Origin: Teredinibacter sp. KSP-S5-2
GTDB lineage: Bacteria > Pseudomonadota > Gammaproteobacteria > Pseudomonadales > Cellvibrionaceae
Direction of reading: 5' to 3'
DNA length: 64,000 nucleotides
Assembly: GCF_032773895.1 (NCBI RefSeq)
Contig: NZ_CP120416.1
Location: 1,982,001 to 2,046,000, forward strand
The notes beneath the pieces are model-generated. The model was not told the origin of the DNA. It saw only the letters and a program-made list of their open reading frames with translations, and ran no database searches. Every line of letters begins with the position of its first letter. Position 1 is the stretch's first letter. This document shows positions 16,360 through 30,000 of the stretch, piece by piece. A program made the translations under genes and the position numbers.

Positions 16360-17544
16360 TCAGACTTGATCTGACAGTTACCCATTTTTTGAGGGTGTCT
16401 GTTAGGTTAGATTTGAGTTAAATTCTTATCAGCCCAAATCAATTTACCATCAAGCAAAGTTTCCATTGGCGTTCTGCCGGAGCACTTCTTCCCTTGATGA
16501 GTTCGTTCATTGTTATAGTAATCTAGCCAATCGTCCAGGTCTTTTTGCAACTCCTCCAGCGTTGAGTACAATTTTTTACGGAAAGTAACTTGGTAAAACT
16601 CATTTAGGATCGTTTTATGGAAACGCTCACAGATTCCATTGGTCTGCGGTGACATGGCTTTTGTCTTGGTGTGATCAATATCATTTATGGCAAGATAAAG
16701 CTGGTAATCATGCTGCTCCACGCGACCACAGTACTCAGTGCCTCAATCTGTCAAGATACGTAGCACAGGAAGCTCTTGCTGCACGAAGAATGGAAGCACT
16801 TTGTCGTTGAGAGTATCTGCCGCAGTGATTGGTGTTTTGGTTGTATAGAGCTTGCAGAAGGCTACCTTGCTGTAGGTGTCTACAAAAGTTTGCTGGTAAA
16901 TACGACCTACGCCTTTAAGGTTACCGACATAGAATGTGTCTTGAGAAGCAAGATAACCTGGGTGATCGGTTTCTACTTCACCGCTAGCTTCATCATCGTT
17001 CTTTTTCTTCTCCAGGGCTGCAATTTGGTCATCAGATGAGATAATGCCTTCATTCGTAACCTTCTCTTCTAAAGTTTTAAGTCGCTTTTTAAAGTTTTCC
17101 AAGTCATGACGCACCCAGATAGAACGAACACCACTACCAGACACAAATATACCTTTCTTACGTAACTCATTACTGGTTCGAGCTTGGCCGTGAGCCGGTT
17201 GCTCAATCGCATAGGTGACTACAGCTTGCTCTGTATCTGGATCGACGCGATTTTTAATATTGGGGGTTTTACGGTTCTTACTAATCAAGGCATCAACACC
17301 GCCTTCATCAACAAGCTCTTGATAACGATAAAACGTATCTCGTGACACGCCCATCACTTTACAGGCTTTCGATACATTGCCTAGCTCTTCGGCAAGATTG
17401 AGCAAACCGGCTTTGTGTTTAATGATTGGATTGTTAGTATGTAGCATAGAGAGTTACCTTTTGTTTTGAAATATAAAGATTCGACACCTTTATCAAAACG
17501 GGTAACTCTCTTCTTTTCAAGAGGATGTGTCAGATCTGGTCTGA
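16360..17544 (-). mobile_element. IS481-family insertion sequence, about 1.18 kb
   Basis: The ends are inverted repeats: TCAGACTTGATCTGACA at 16360-16376 and TGTCAGATCTGGTCTGA at 17528-17544, which match at 15 of 17 positions. A second internal pair, GTTACCC (16377-16383) and GGGTAAC (17500-17506), follows. The element carries one rve-type transposase on the minus strand that is interrupted by a stop. I found no convincing target-site duplication. It sits between the hexosaminidase gene and the upstream region of the giant YD-repeat gene. Confidence 0.8.
16407..17447 (-). pseudogene. IS481-type transposase with an in-frame stop
   Basis: An N-terminal helix-turn-helix (VSKACKVMGVSRDTFYRYQEL) and linker are followed by an rve DDE domain: ETDHPGY (first Asp), LRILTD-stop-GTEYCGR (second Asp), SPQTNGICERFH (catalytic Glu), and a C-terminal DWLDYYNNERTHQGK typical of IS481/IS3-like transposases. 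The frame is intact except for a TGA at 16745-16743 exactly where the motif TDxGTEY needs a residue. CGA to TGA (Arg to stop) is the simplest change. The element should be inactive unless the stop is read through. Confidence 0.85.
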
Positions 17545-18012
17545 ACTTTTACAAATGATTGTATAGATATGTCTATAAATTAGTTTTCTTTTCTTTTCTT
17601 TTCTTTTCTTTTTTCCTCACAAATTTTCTACCTTCTGATCTTGGGATGTTGGTCTTACGTTCAATAATGTGCTGCCTAAAATATCAGACTGTACCAGTCT
17701 GTTTTGGTATTTCTTAGGAAAGCTTTATTGCTCGGCTTAATTATTGAGCAATAAAAAGAGTTTCTATTTGGTTCTTATACCAATTGATTGGTTTAACGTA
17801 CGTGTGAAAATTTCAAGAGCTGGCTTTTTGCTATTAATAGGGGGAACCCCAAAAGGTTCCACATCAAAATATTTAAAAAAACTTCTTAACTTTTTTATGC
17901 CCACTGTTACTTAGTTAGTAAATATCAAAACTTCCACAAAAAACCAGCTGAAAAGTATGTTTTTTGGGCTTTTTGCTTAGATTACGACCGTCATTAATTA
18001 GGAGTTACGGCA
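17545..18012 (+). promoter_or_regulatory. long leader region of the giant YD-repeat gene
   Basis: No ORF is supported here. The stretch holds the TTTTC array, a perfect 10-bp inverted repeat TTTATTGCTC (17724-17733) / GAGCAATAAA (17746-17755), a small hairpin GGAACC (17843-17848) / GGTTCC (17855-17860), and an AGGAG ribosome site about 9 nt before the start at 18013. I could not assign a promoter with confidence. Confidence 0.4.
17584..17608 (+). repeat. TTTTC pentanucleotide array
   Basis: Five consecutive TTTTC units run from 17584 to 17608 and continue into TTTTTTCC. It is a simple sequence repeat just outside the insertion sequence and about 400 nt upstream of the giant gene, prone to length slippage. 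Confidence 0.85.
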
Positions 18013-21000
18013 ATGGTTGCTGTTATAACAGGCGCAGGTTTAGGTTTATTGGATTCTTCAGTAACTCAGTCCCGTGGGGCTGGAGTAGTTGGTGATGGTT
18101 CCCTTGGCCGCTCTGATGGTATTGCATATGTAAATCTCGCAACAGGGAATTTAGTTTTGCAGGTTTCAGAGCAGACCTTGTCTGGCAGTGGTGCTGACAT
18201 CAATATGTTGCGCACATACAACTCTAAAGGTGAAACAACTGATGGAGATAGTGATCGCTGGCGCTGGATGGGTGAAAAACGTGTTGTACTTTATGGTAAT
18301 GCTCAAGAAGCTGGTAGCAGTTTGGTTTTGACATCCGGCGACGGGCACGAATCCACTTACCATTGGAGCGCAGTTGCTGGGGCCTATGTTTCTGATGATA
18401 CTGCAACTGCTGATAAAATAGTTCTTGCAGAAGTTCCAACAAGTGGTGGCGGAGATAGCGGCTCAGGAAGTTCTCCTCAGGTCGCATGGTCACAAGATTT
18501 TAGTGTCGATAGTTCAGGTTTAACCTCATTGACTGGTAATTTCTCCGTCGCTGATGGACGTTTGAGTGTAACTCGTTATCCCGATAGTCATTGGGATGTG
18601 TACGAGCATAAAATTGAAGGTGAGAGAGTATACCCATTTGGGGACTATAAAGCTTTTTCTGCATCTATAACACTTGATGCTGGTGCAGTTTGGGGGACAG
18701 AAGGTGAAATAGGTTTCGGTGCAACCAATTCGGCAGCTACCGCTGCTGATAAAAGATTCCATTCAGTTGTCTTCGAAGGCGGAAGAGCTTACGCCCGTAT
18801 GAACAACATATACGGCTACCCAACCAACGTGGACTTAGGTGCAGTCCAGCTAGGAAAAACCTACCAAGTTGACGTTGAGTTACATGCTGCGGGATCAACA
18901 CTGTATGTATATGAACTTGGAACAGATAGATCTTCCGGGTATAGCCATACCCATACTGATACAGATTGGCTTGACGCTAAAACATATCTTTTCTCAAATC
19001 AGCGTGGAGTAACTGGTCATTTCGAAATTATTCAGGAGCTAGATAGCTTACCCGATTCTTCCACAGGCACTGGCTCCAGCTCTGGTAGTCAAACCGGTGG
19101 CAGTACAACTGTTGACATACCCTTATCCAATCACCCAGGTACTCTCTGGGCGCAAGACTTTACTTCTAACAGCGCGGGCTTGACTGCGCCTGAGGGGTCG
19201 TTCCAGGTTGTTGATGGCCACTTAGCTGTGACGCGCCACCCCGATAACAACTGGGATACTGGCGATTTCAATATGTTGGGAGAAAGAACTTATCAGTTCG
19301 CTGATAGTATGCTCTTTACATCACAGGTTACGATAGACGCAAATGCCGTATGGGGTACAGCTGGCGAATTAGCGTTTGGTGCTCAGAATACGGCAACTGT
19401 TCGCGATCAGATGCGTGCTCACTCAGCGGTATTTGAAGGCGGGAAAGTTTATTCTCGAGCAAGCGATGTATATGGATACGGTATTGCTAGAGAGATCGGG
19501 ACAGTTGAAGTCGGTAAAACCTATCAGGTTGAAGTAGAGTTACATGCAGGGGGATCCACTCTGTATGTGTATGAGCTAGGTTTAGATAGATCACAGGGAT
19601 TTACCTATCACGATGCTCGTACTGATTGGGGAGACGCGCGTACCCATATTTACTATAGTCAAAGGGGGGTAACAGGGCATTTTGACAATATTCAGGAGAT
19701 AGACCCTTCGATAACAACCCCCACTGATGGAACCGGGCAAGGTTCAACTACCACTGTGGTTGGTGATCAATTTGAATGGATCTGGACTGATGGCGAAACC
19801 AGAACTGAAGAGCGGTATAGCGGTGGTTCTGGTTGGATTCAATCGTCAAGAGATTTATCTGGAAATGGTTTTGATTATACCTTTGATGGAGATAGACTCA
19901 CTCAGGTTACTGATGTAGTCACAGGGCAAAAAACGGAACTAGTGTACGGTATCGACAACCGCTTATCGGAGTTAAAAACAACCAATAGCGGAGGCGCAAG
20001 TGTTCGTCAGGTAGCTTACTTCTATGATTCCCTTGGTCGTTTATCGCAAGTAAAAACAGATTTAACCCTCGATAACTCCCTGACCGATGTCGACTCTGCG
20101 GGGCGAGATAACGTTTTTACGACTACCTATACTTATGACGGTGACTCATCCCGAGTTCAAACGATCACCCAAAGTGATCACTATCACGCGAATACTGGGC
20201 CTCGCTCAACTGATGCCAGCGTACGTTACGAATATGCGTTATTAGATGGCAGCTACAAGGTCGTGAAGGCAGTAGACCAGAATGGAATTGTGGAATTCGA
20301 TTACACGGCAACAACCACTGCGGTACGAAAGGTAACTGGTACTGGTGTTGTGCTTGAATCGAGTACGCACACCATTGACGAGTTTGATCGGGTCATCTCT
20401 ATTGAAACCATTTCTAATAGCACTATACATCCTTCTGGTGATCCGGCGCGTAGACAACATGTTGCCTATGAGTACTTGGATAATAAAGGGGTTGATGAAG
20501 ATAAGGTAACTCGGGTAGTTGTTTCTGTCATAAGGGCGGGGACATCTGGTGCACTAGATACGGTGACTGATACCCGTTTTGAGTATGTAGAAGGGCGCTT
20601 GGTAAAAGAGTGGGATGCCTTGGGTAACACTGTTGCTTATGGGTATGACGATCATAATCAGCTTACCAGTATTACCCGCTATGAAATTGCCTCATTAACG
20701 GCACCTTCTGGGGCTGAAACAGATCGTTTAATATACGATATCGCTGGTAATCTTCGTTTTACGGTAAGTGCAGAAGGGAATGTCACTGAGCAGCGCTACA
20801 CCGCTGCGGGGTTAGTGGAATGGTCAATAAAATACGCTGGTGCTGGCTACACAGTTGGTACCGCAGCACCGACCTTGGTTGAACTGACGACATGGGCTGA
20901 AGCTCAAGGTCTCTCTCAGGCGGAAGTTACGTATTTTCACTACGATAACCTCGGAAACTTGGATAAGAAAGTTGAAGGTGTAGACAGTATCACCACTTCC

Positions 21001-24000
21001 GGTGACCCCATATACGGTGCTGGAGCTGCTGTTAGTGAATACATATACAGTGAGTATGGAGAGCTTCTGCAAACGATTAGTTTGACTGGAGCGGCGCGTA
21101 CAGAGCGCACCACCCTGGAATCCAGCGAATACGATGGAATGGGACGTGTCAAAAGTGCCATGGTAAATGGCATTACCACTTCTACTACATTTAACTCTAA
21201 TACCATAACGATAGAAAACGCCCAAACCGGTGTCGTGTCGGTCAGTACCTTTGACGGTCGTGGTCGGTTAATTAATATTAGTCAAACCGGGGGCGATCAA
21301 ACTCGCGAAACCAAGTACGTTTATAACGAAGCCGGTCGTCTGGCCATGACGGAGAATGCAGAAGGGGAGCGCAGCTACACCTTCTATGATGGCATTGGAC
21401 GTGTTACGCATTCCGTGAATTCCGCAGGGGAAGTGGTTGAATATCGGTACGATATCATGGGCGGTGAAAGTCCACTCATATCTAGAGAAATCCATCATGA
21501 GGCACGAGTGGATACCTCTGGTTGGTTTGTGAATGGTCAAGTCGTACCAACAAAAATTGAAACCCCCTATATCACCAATAAAGATCGAAACCTTTGGAAG
21601 GATTATGACGGTGCGGGGCGTCTTTATCGAACTAGAGAAGTATATAGTCCCAAGGTGGGCGTTGTGGCCAAGGCGGTTGAGCACGAATATGATGGTGCCG
21701 GCCGTATTATTAAAACAACTGAAGGTGATAGGGTTACCCGTTTCTTCTACGATGATGATGGTCGTTTAGTAGGTACTCAGAATGCGAAAGGTATTGTTAC
21801 CCAAAACCACTACGATAATGCAGGGCGTTTGATCGGTACCACTCAATATAGCCAGGAAATGCCCTTTACGGAAACAGATTTCCAGACTTTGATCAATGCA
21901 CATGCTTCTCAATTGGAACGGCTGCATACCTTCAACTATTACGATAACCAAGGCCGACTTGTCGGAACTCTCGACTCTCAAGGCTTCTTAACTGAAACCG
22001 TATACAATGCTGCACAGAGAAAAACAGAAATCAAGCGGTATCACAACCATGTGCCTGACGCCACTACAATTACTTTAAGCAGCACCCTGGCAGATGTGAA
22101 GGCTGTGGTGGGAACTGAACATGATCTCACGGTATCTTACTATGATACCTATGGAAGAATTGATTCCACCGTTACAAGCGACGGTACTGTTTCTCGGAAC
22201 TATTACGACGATGCTGGAAGGATAGTAAGGGCTGTTAATGCCGAAGGAACCACAGATCAAACTGCGGTAAGGACGCGGTACAATGCCTTTGGTGAGATTA
22301 CAGGGGTGGTTTTAGGAGAGGGTGAAGTTACGTTAACAGGTATACCCACGGATGCTCAAATTAATGCTGCTATTGACCAGTTTGGTACCAAGTATCGGTA
22401 CGACGGTATGGGCAGAAAAATCGAAGAGATCGGGCCAAATGGGCAAAAAAGTCTGTTTTACTACAACAATGAAGGCCGATTGACCTATGTAGTCAACGCA
22501 TTGGGCGAAGCCAGTAAAACCACCTATAACAGTTTTGGTCAAGTCGAAACCGTTCAGGTTCTCACAACAGCAATCAGCAATATGACAGGGCTAGTAGGTG
22601 GAGATATCACTACTGACCTGATAACTCGGTTTAATGCTGCCGCGGCCGTTACACCGGTTATGGAAACCCATCAGCAATACAATAAAATCGGTTTAGTCAC
22701 CAAAAGCACAGATGCTCTCGGGTTGGAAACTGACTATTTCTATAACCGCTATGGTGAGCTGGAACATCTGGATACGCCAACAGGCACAGGCACAGAAAAA
22801 GCGAGAACTACCTATAGCTATGATGCACTAGGTAATAATACTTATGTATACCGCTACCTAAACAGCACCGACAGCGTTTTTAATCGAAATTACTTTGATG
22901 GATTTAATCGTCTGTATCGCACAGACGATGAAAATAATCATCAAATACATTATGACTTTACAGAAAAAGGGCGAAAAATCACCGTCACGGATTCGCTTGG
23001 GCGTACAAGTACTACGGTCACTGATTTCAAAGGGCGCCAGCTAGAAGTCACTGATGCGTTAGGTAAGATTACAAGCTATAACTATGATGATGTAAACCGC
23101 GTTATTACCGTTACTACACCAGAAAATGTGACCTTGACTACTTGGCAAACACGTACAGGCCAAACGTTAAAGGTACGGGACGGTGAAGGTAATGAAATCC
23201 ACTACAGTTATACCAAAGACGGCCAAATCAAAACCGTTACCGATGCTGCTGGCAACATAACAACAAATAATTACGATAATAGTGGTCGTCTTCATCAAGT
23301 TATTGATGCCGAAAACAGAGTCGTGGAATTTGGCTACGATGCAGCCAACCGTTTAATCGACAAAACTGTTGATCCTTCCGGGCTGGCGTTAAAAACCCAT
23401 TACACTCTTGATGCTCTTGGTCGTCAGGTAGATATTTATGAAGCCTATGAAACTACCGATGTTCGTCATACCAGAGTAAGTTATGATGCGGCCGGTAGGA
23501 TTGATCAACAAATTATTGAACCTGAAACGGGAGGCTTGCAGCTTAGTACTAAATTCTACTATGACAATGCAGGTAACCTAATCCGAACAGAGCAGGGTAC
23601 ATTAGCGGAGCAAACCCAGAAAGTTACAGAGTATCAATATGACCAGCTAGGCAGAAAAACCAAAGAAATTCTTGATCCTGGCACAGGTAAGCTAAACATT
23701 ACTACAGAGTATCGCTACGATAATGCGGGCAATATTACTCGTGTTATCAATGCTAAAAACCAGAGTACCTGGTTTATCTACAACGATGCTAATCAGCAAG
23801 TCTATACGATTAATGCTCTAGGTGAAGTTACAAAGCAAGAGTATGACAGTAAAGGCCGAGTTTCGCGCAGCATCCAATACTCTAACAAAGTTTCGACGAC
23901 GGGCTTCGGTGATATGCTCACCGAAACCAGCTCAGGTGTGGGTGCAGCCGGAAGTGAGGTTCGGGAAACTCTTTATGTTTATGATGATAGTGATAACAAG

Positions 24001-27000
24001 CGATTCACCCTCACTCTTACCAGTAACAATGAATATGTTGCCTCCGAAAATATATTCGATAAAAACGGAAACGTTATTGAGTCCAGGCGATACGATAAAA
24101 ACCTTACATCTGCGCAAATAACTGGAGCACAAGCAGGAACTTCAATAGAAGCCAGTCGAATCACTGAGCAGGAAATTATCTCGGCACTCCAAGCTGCTGG
24201 TTTAACTGACACCGCGTGGGGTAATTCAACAACTAACTTAGGCGATACGCGTCAAACCCATTTCATATTTGATAATGTTAACCGCCTTAAGTACACAGTT
24301 GATCCAGAAGGGAATATCGCCAAAACAGAATATGATAAAACTGGCAAAGTCACTAAGACCTTACGTTTTGGTCATGATCTGAATTTATCCCAAATTGCAG
24401 GTTCAAACTTATTGGCGGGTATAGACGCCGCGATTCAAGCAAACGCTGCTCTGGAAACGAATGCGCAAACAAGTCGTGTGGTCTACGACAATGCTAATCG
24501 GGTTCGTTACTCATTTAGCCCAGCGGGTGCTCTTACAGAAAATATTTACGATGCTTTGGGTAATATTGTTCGCCGGGTGGAGTACAACAATACAATTTCT
24601 GTTTCCACTTATACGGAACAAACCGTGAACGCTGCAATTACCACAGCAGTGCGAGATTCAAGTCAAAACCGCAATACTTATTTTGTTTACGATGATGCTG
24701 GAAGGCAGACACACTCAGTTAATGGTCAGGGAGAGGTTCGAAGCTCCAGCTACGATGCTTTAGGCCGTGTAATAAGTCAAACTGCGTACTTCAATAAATT
24801 AACCAGCACTCAGCTAAATTCATTAAAAACAACCGGTCAGATTACTGGCCTAACTGCATCTAACAACGATCGCACAACTGAATACGTATTTGATGCAATT
24901 GGGCAAACTCGGTTTACCATAAACAGTGAGGGTGGTTTATCTGAAACAAACTACGATGCTCATGGGAACGTTACCAGAATAACGCAGTACTACAACAGAC
25001 CTAACCTTTCGTCGGTTGCCAGAACGGAAGCAGGCATAGAAACTGTACTTACTTCAGCCATCACTTCTGATTCTCGAAACCGTGAGCAGTTCTTCCTGTA
25101 TAACCAACTGGACCAACAAACTCATATCATTAATGCAGCTGGCGAAGCGATTAGGAAAGAGTACAACCAGTTTGGTGAAGTAATAAAAGAGACTCGTTAC
25201 GCTTCTGCTCTTGCAGCAAACAAAATAGTCTCCTTGAAATCGAGCGGTAGCCTTGTTACTTCTGACTTCATAGTTTCTTCTAATGACCAAATTACAGAGT
25301 ACTTGTACGATCGTATCGGTAGACAAGTCTTTTCAATTAAAAACAATCAGCGTTTAACGGAAACTCGTTACGATGCTGTGGGTAATGTCACAGAAACACG
25401 TCAGTTTGCTGTACTAGTGGGAGGGGCCGATGCCAATGCCAGTACCATTACCAGCGGTGACTTGGCGGCCACGGCTCGAACACGGGCAGCATTTGAAACT
25501 GTGCGGGGTAATCATAAAGTTGGTGACGGCGTTACTCGTGGTGAAAGCTATCAGTATGACAAAGCTGGTCGGCTTGCCTTTATTACCGATGCAAAAGGCG
25601 CTGTGACTGAGAAGAACTACAATGCTTTCGGTAATTTGGTTCACGAAAACAGCTATGGCTACGAACTGGGAACGCTTACCCGAAAAGCGTCCGCAGATCG
25701 CCACAGCTACTTTGTATACGATGCGCAAAACCGTCTGACGCATTCTGTCGATGGACTGGGTAATATCACCAAAGTGGAATACACCACGTTTGGTCAGGTA
25801 CATAAATCCACTCAATATGCGACAGCACTGAACGATGCACAAATCGCAACGCTACAAACAACAAATACTCTGCCATCCACACCGACTACCTCTGCCAATG
25901 ATCGCTTTGACGGTTATGTTTACGACAAAGCTGGTCGTGTGACGGCGAAATACGACGCGGCTGGAAGTTATGTTGAAAGTCGCTACAACGGCTTAGGGGA
26001 TCTGGTTGAGACAATTGCTTATGCGAACCTCACGACTCACCCTTCCTCAGGGGAACCATCACCTGCACCGACTGCTTCGCAATACGATCGAATCAGTAAA
26101 AATTATTACGATGCTCTGGGGCGGGCGCACTTTAAGGTAAATGCCGAAGGCTATGTAACTGAAAATGTCTATGACACATTCGGCAATCTCACCAAGGCCA
26201 TATCTTACGTGAGCAAACCCGAGTCAGGGACACTTTTGGCATCGCGAATTGCCGGCACCAGTAGTGCAGACCCAGTTATCAATGACAGTGACCGATTTAT
26301 TGAATATCGCTATGATCTAAACAATCGTGTCACTGATGAACTTACAGCCGCAGAATTCATAGCTGATCCGCTTAATACTAGTGTAGGCACCCCTCTTAAA
26401 GGTCAGGTCAAGAAGCACATCGAATACGATGCGTTTGGGCAGATAAAGTCAGTAACTGAGGGGTTAATTGAGCGGGCTGGTCTCGCTGATATAAGCGCCT
26501 ATTCAAGATTCACACAATACGACTATGACGTTTTGGGGAATCAAACCAAAACCACATTGGCCGGTGAATATGACACGGCAACGAAAAAAATCATTAAGAA
26601 CCACACTGCAACCAGCTTTGAGAGAACTGTCGAAGTTTCCTATGACGCTTTCGGTAATGCCATACGCAACAAAATTCGTATCGGTAATTCCGGTAATGTT
26701 AACAATGACTATGTATATCAATACAAGGTCTACGATGTTCTGGGCAGAGAAATCTACGATATCGATGCTATTGGTAAGGTTTCGCAAACGGTTTATGACG
26801 CTTTAGATAATGCTCGTAAAATTATTCGATTTGAAAAAGGTTTGATTTCGGATGCGCAGATAGCAGCAGGTTCCTATGTATTTCCTACTAGCATCTCTAA
26901 AGAGAACATAGATTCCGCAAACCTGGGCGCAGGATATTCTCGAACTGTCATCCAAGATTTTGACGTGCTTGGCAGAGTAACTAAAGTCACTATGCCGCAA

Positions 27001-30000
27001 GTATTTGATAACCTCGCAACGTCAACACGCTCAAATCCAACCACGGTTACGGAATACAATACTTTTGGTGATATTGTTAAACAGTCAGTACTTTTGAAAG
27101 ATGGTGCGACGGAAGCAACGCAAAAATGGGCGCATAGCTACAGTTATTACGATCGTGCCGGTAGGGTTACCTTACTTGTCGATCCCATGAAATACGGTCG
27201 AAAAACTGAATATAACGCGTTTGGTGAAGAAGAAAGTATTCGCGAATATGCGGCGGCGTATACAGGAAATATCACACTAAATACACCGCCGAGCTATACA
27301 GAAACCAATCTTGGTATCAGCAGTTCAATAGGTTATGACCGTGTCACTTATCTGAAATACGACAAACTTGGACGTCTAGCAGAAACAGCCTTGAGTAACG
27401 TTCAGTGGATAGATCAAATTCAGGACCCTTCTATTACTCAAGCTGGAACTTGGTCTGAGCTTAAATCGGCTAACGATGCACTTGATCAGAAAAAAGTAGT
27501 CTCCATTAACACGTATAATGCCTTCAACGAATTAAGTGCTACGCAAAATGGTAACGACGATGTTGAAGAAATCCGCTATAACAGATTAGGCCTTCAAACC
27601 GAGACGATTAAAGCGACGCAAAAGGTCGCCAGTCAAGAGGTTTATATATCCCGAGGTCACGCTAATAATCAAGTTGACCCTTTTAGAGGTCAAGTCAACG
27701 CAAATCTAGTCACAACCGTCGAATACGATGTATTCAACAACGCAGTCAAACAAACTCGAGGAGGCTCTAGCGGTCGTGGTGCCCAACTGGTTTTCGTTAC
27801 AGAATTTGACCATGGTGGTAATGTAGTAAAAAGCTACGACGCAATGAACCAAGCCACTCAATATGAGTTAGATGTAAACGGTAGGGTTATTCGTCAGTAT
27901 AAAGGTGCAGCAGCCAATGATGGTGTTGTATATAACCAAACTATTGAACAGCGTTTTAAATTCGATAAACTTGGTCGTCAATACATGTCAGTTGATGTAT
28001 ATGACGGTGGAACCAACCAGACAGGCTCTAGAAAAATCTACAATGCTTTTGGCGAAGTTGTTCACGAAGAAAAGATTTGGGGCGCAGCAAATCAAGGCGA
28101 AGCAGCACTAACTTCGGCCAAAGTAGCTTCCTATACATACGATGATGCTGGCCGAGTTGAAACAAAAACCAATGGTGAAGGCATAACGACTTATCGCTAT
28201 GACTTAGCGGGCAGTGTTGTTAGACAAATTGTCTCGGAACGAGTGCCCTCCGGTGCACCAGCGGCACCGAGAGAAACAATCAACGAGTTGGATTTGCTTG
28301 GTAGAACAATTAAGCAAACACTTCCCCAATTTGATGCTACTAACGCGGACTTCTCTTCTAACCCTGGAGCCCGTCCTGAAATTAGCCAAACATTCGATCG
28401 CTGGGGGAAAGTTCTTAGTAATACCGATGCATTGGGCAATACAACTGAATTCCGTTATGACCATGAAGGGCGTGTAGTTCGAGAGATCTCTGCATCTGCG
28501 AGCAATGTTCGTGGAAACGATGGACTGGTTACTTCCATTGAGATTAAGGAGTTCCAGTACGATATCCTTGGCCGAGCAGGAATTGAAAAAATCTCGGCCA
28601 CAGATAAGATAAAAGTTGGAGGAAATGAGCCTCCTGCAACAGACCCCTATGGTGTAACTGTGCCAGATGCGCCTGCCAGTGAGTTGACTCAGAATGTAAC
28701 TCACGAGCGCAGTCGTTTCAAATTCTACGATACCGCTGGCAATATCACTCGTACGACAGATTCTACGTACATGATGACTGATTATGCCTACGATATACAC
28801 GGTAACCGGGTCGGTCGACGCACAGGTATAGGCGATGTTACTGTCTGGGAATATAACGAAAGAGGGCAGGTTGTCGCTGACAAGTTACTCAAGCAGGAAC
28901 TAGCCTGGGAATATGACGATCCCGTCTATGGCACACAAACAGGTATCTCGGAGGCTAGATACAATGGGTTGGATACCTCTCAGATAGCTCGGGGGTATCA
29001 CCTATCAAACTCATATGACTACGACACAGCGGGAAGAAAGTACGCCGAAGGCAATGCTGTTGGCGACAGAGAATTTTTTATCTCTGATGAGCGAGATAAC
29101 GTAGTGAAATACTACGATTATTTTGGTCAGTTTAGCCAAACTGCTGCGAATGATCGTCCAACCAATACATATTCATACGACCAATTTGGTAACAAAACTT
29201 TTAGCGGTAGCACAGCAGATGTTATTGAATATGTACGCTACCAATATGGCACACAAACAACCACAAGCTGGGTGAATGATGAAAGTGTTGCGAACAAAGC
29301 CTATAGAAACGAATTGCAACATGATGGGACATACAATTTCATATCTGTAGATTCCCTGCCATACGGCGCTTCCTCTCCAGCGCCAGAAGGCGGGATTGCC
29401 AAATATGAATCTGTAAAAGTACAGACGGGGACTCAAAACACGCCTAATCAACTCAATAGTGAAAGCGTTAAACACTACGAGTATGCAACAGTTAATCATG
29501 AGGAAATCACTGGCTGGACTGTTACCGACACAGCGCAAAGGGGGAGTATTGAAAGAACCGGAGTGCGTGATGTTGAAGTGGAGTCTGGTACTACCAAGGT
29601 GTATGACTTCCCATATGGTGCAGCATGGTATACCCCCGATACAAAACTAGTCCAGTCTACAACGCCAACTAGCTGGGTTGAAACGCCCACAGCTGAACAT
29701 GCACTAAGTGAACCGATATATCGCCCGAAAGATGTGCTTGTAGGGTATACAGCTCCCACTGAACAACAAACACCTGGCAGCGTAGAAGCGGGTTATATCA
29801 CCAAGCAAGTTCCTCGTCAGGTGGAAGTTGTGGATCAATACGGGGGTATTTCCTACGTCATTGTTTATGATGACGTTCAGGTCATGACCTACAAAACCCC
29901 TATTTATGAAACCCGGGATGTTATTGATGGTTACAACACGCCCGTCTTTGGTATGGTTGAGGTGCCAGATGGGTACATCATTCCAACCTATACCACTGTG

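Noticed and set aside
16344-17572. Target-site duplication around the IS481 element
   Set aside because: The flanks share a loose AATGATTTGTAG / AATGATTGTATAG similarity, but it is neither exact nor directly adjacent to the inverted repeats.
17843-17860. Hairpin GGAACC/GGTTCC as a terminator
   Set aside because: The stem is only 6 bp and is not followed by a U-run.
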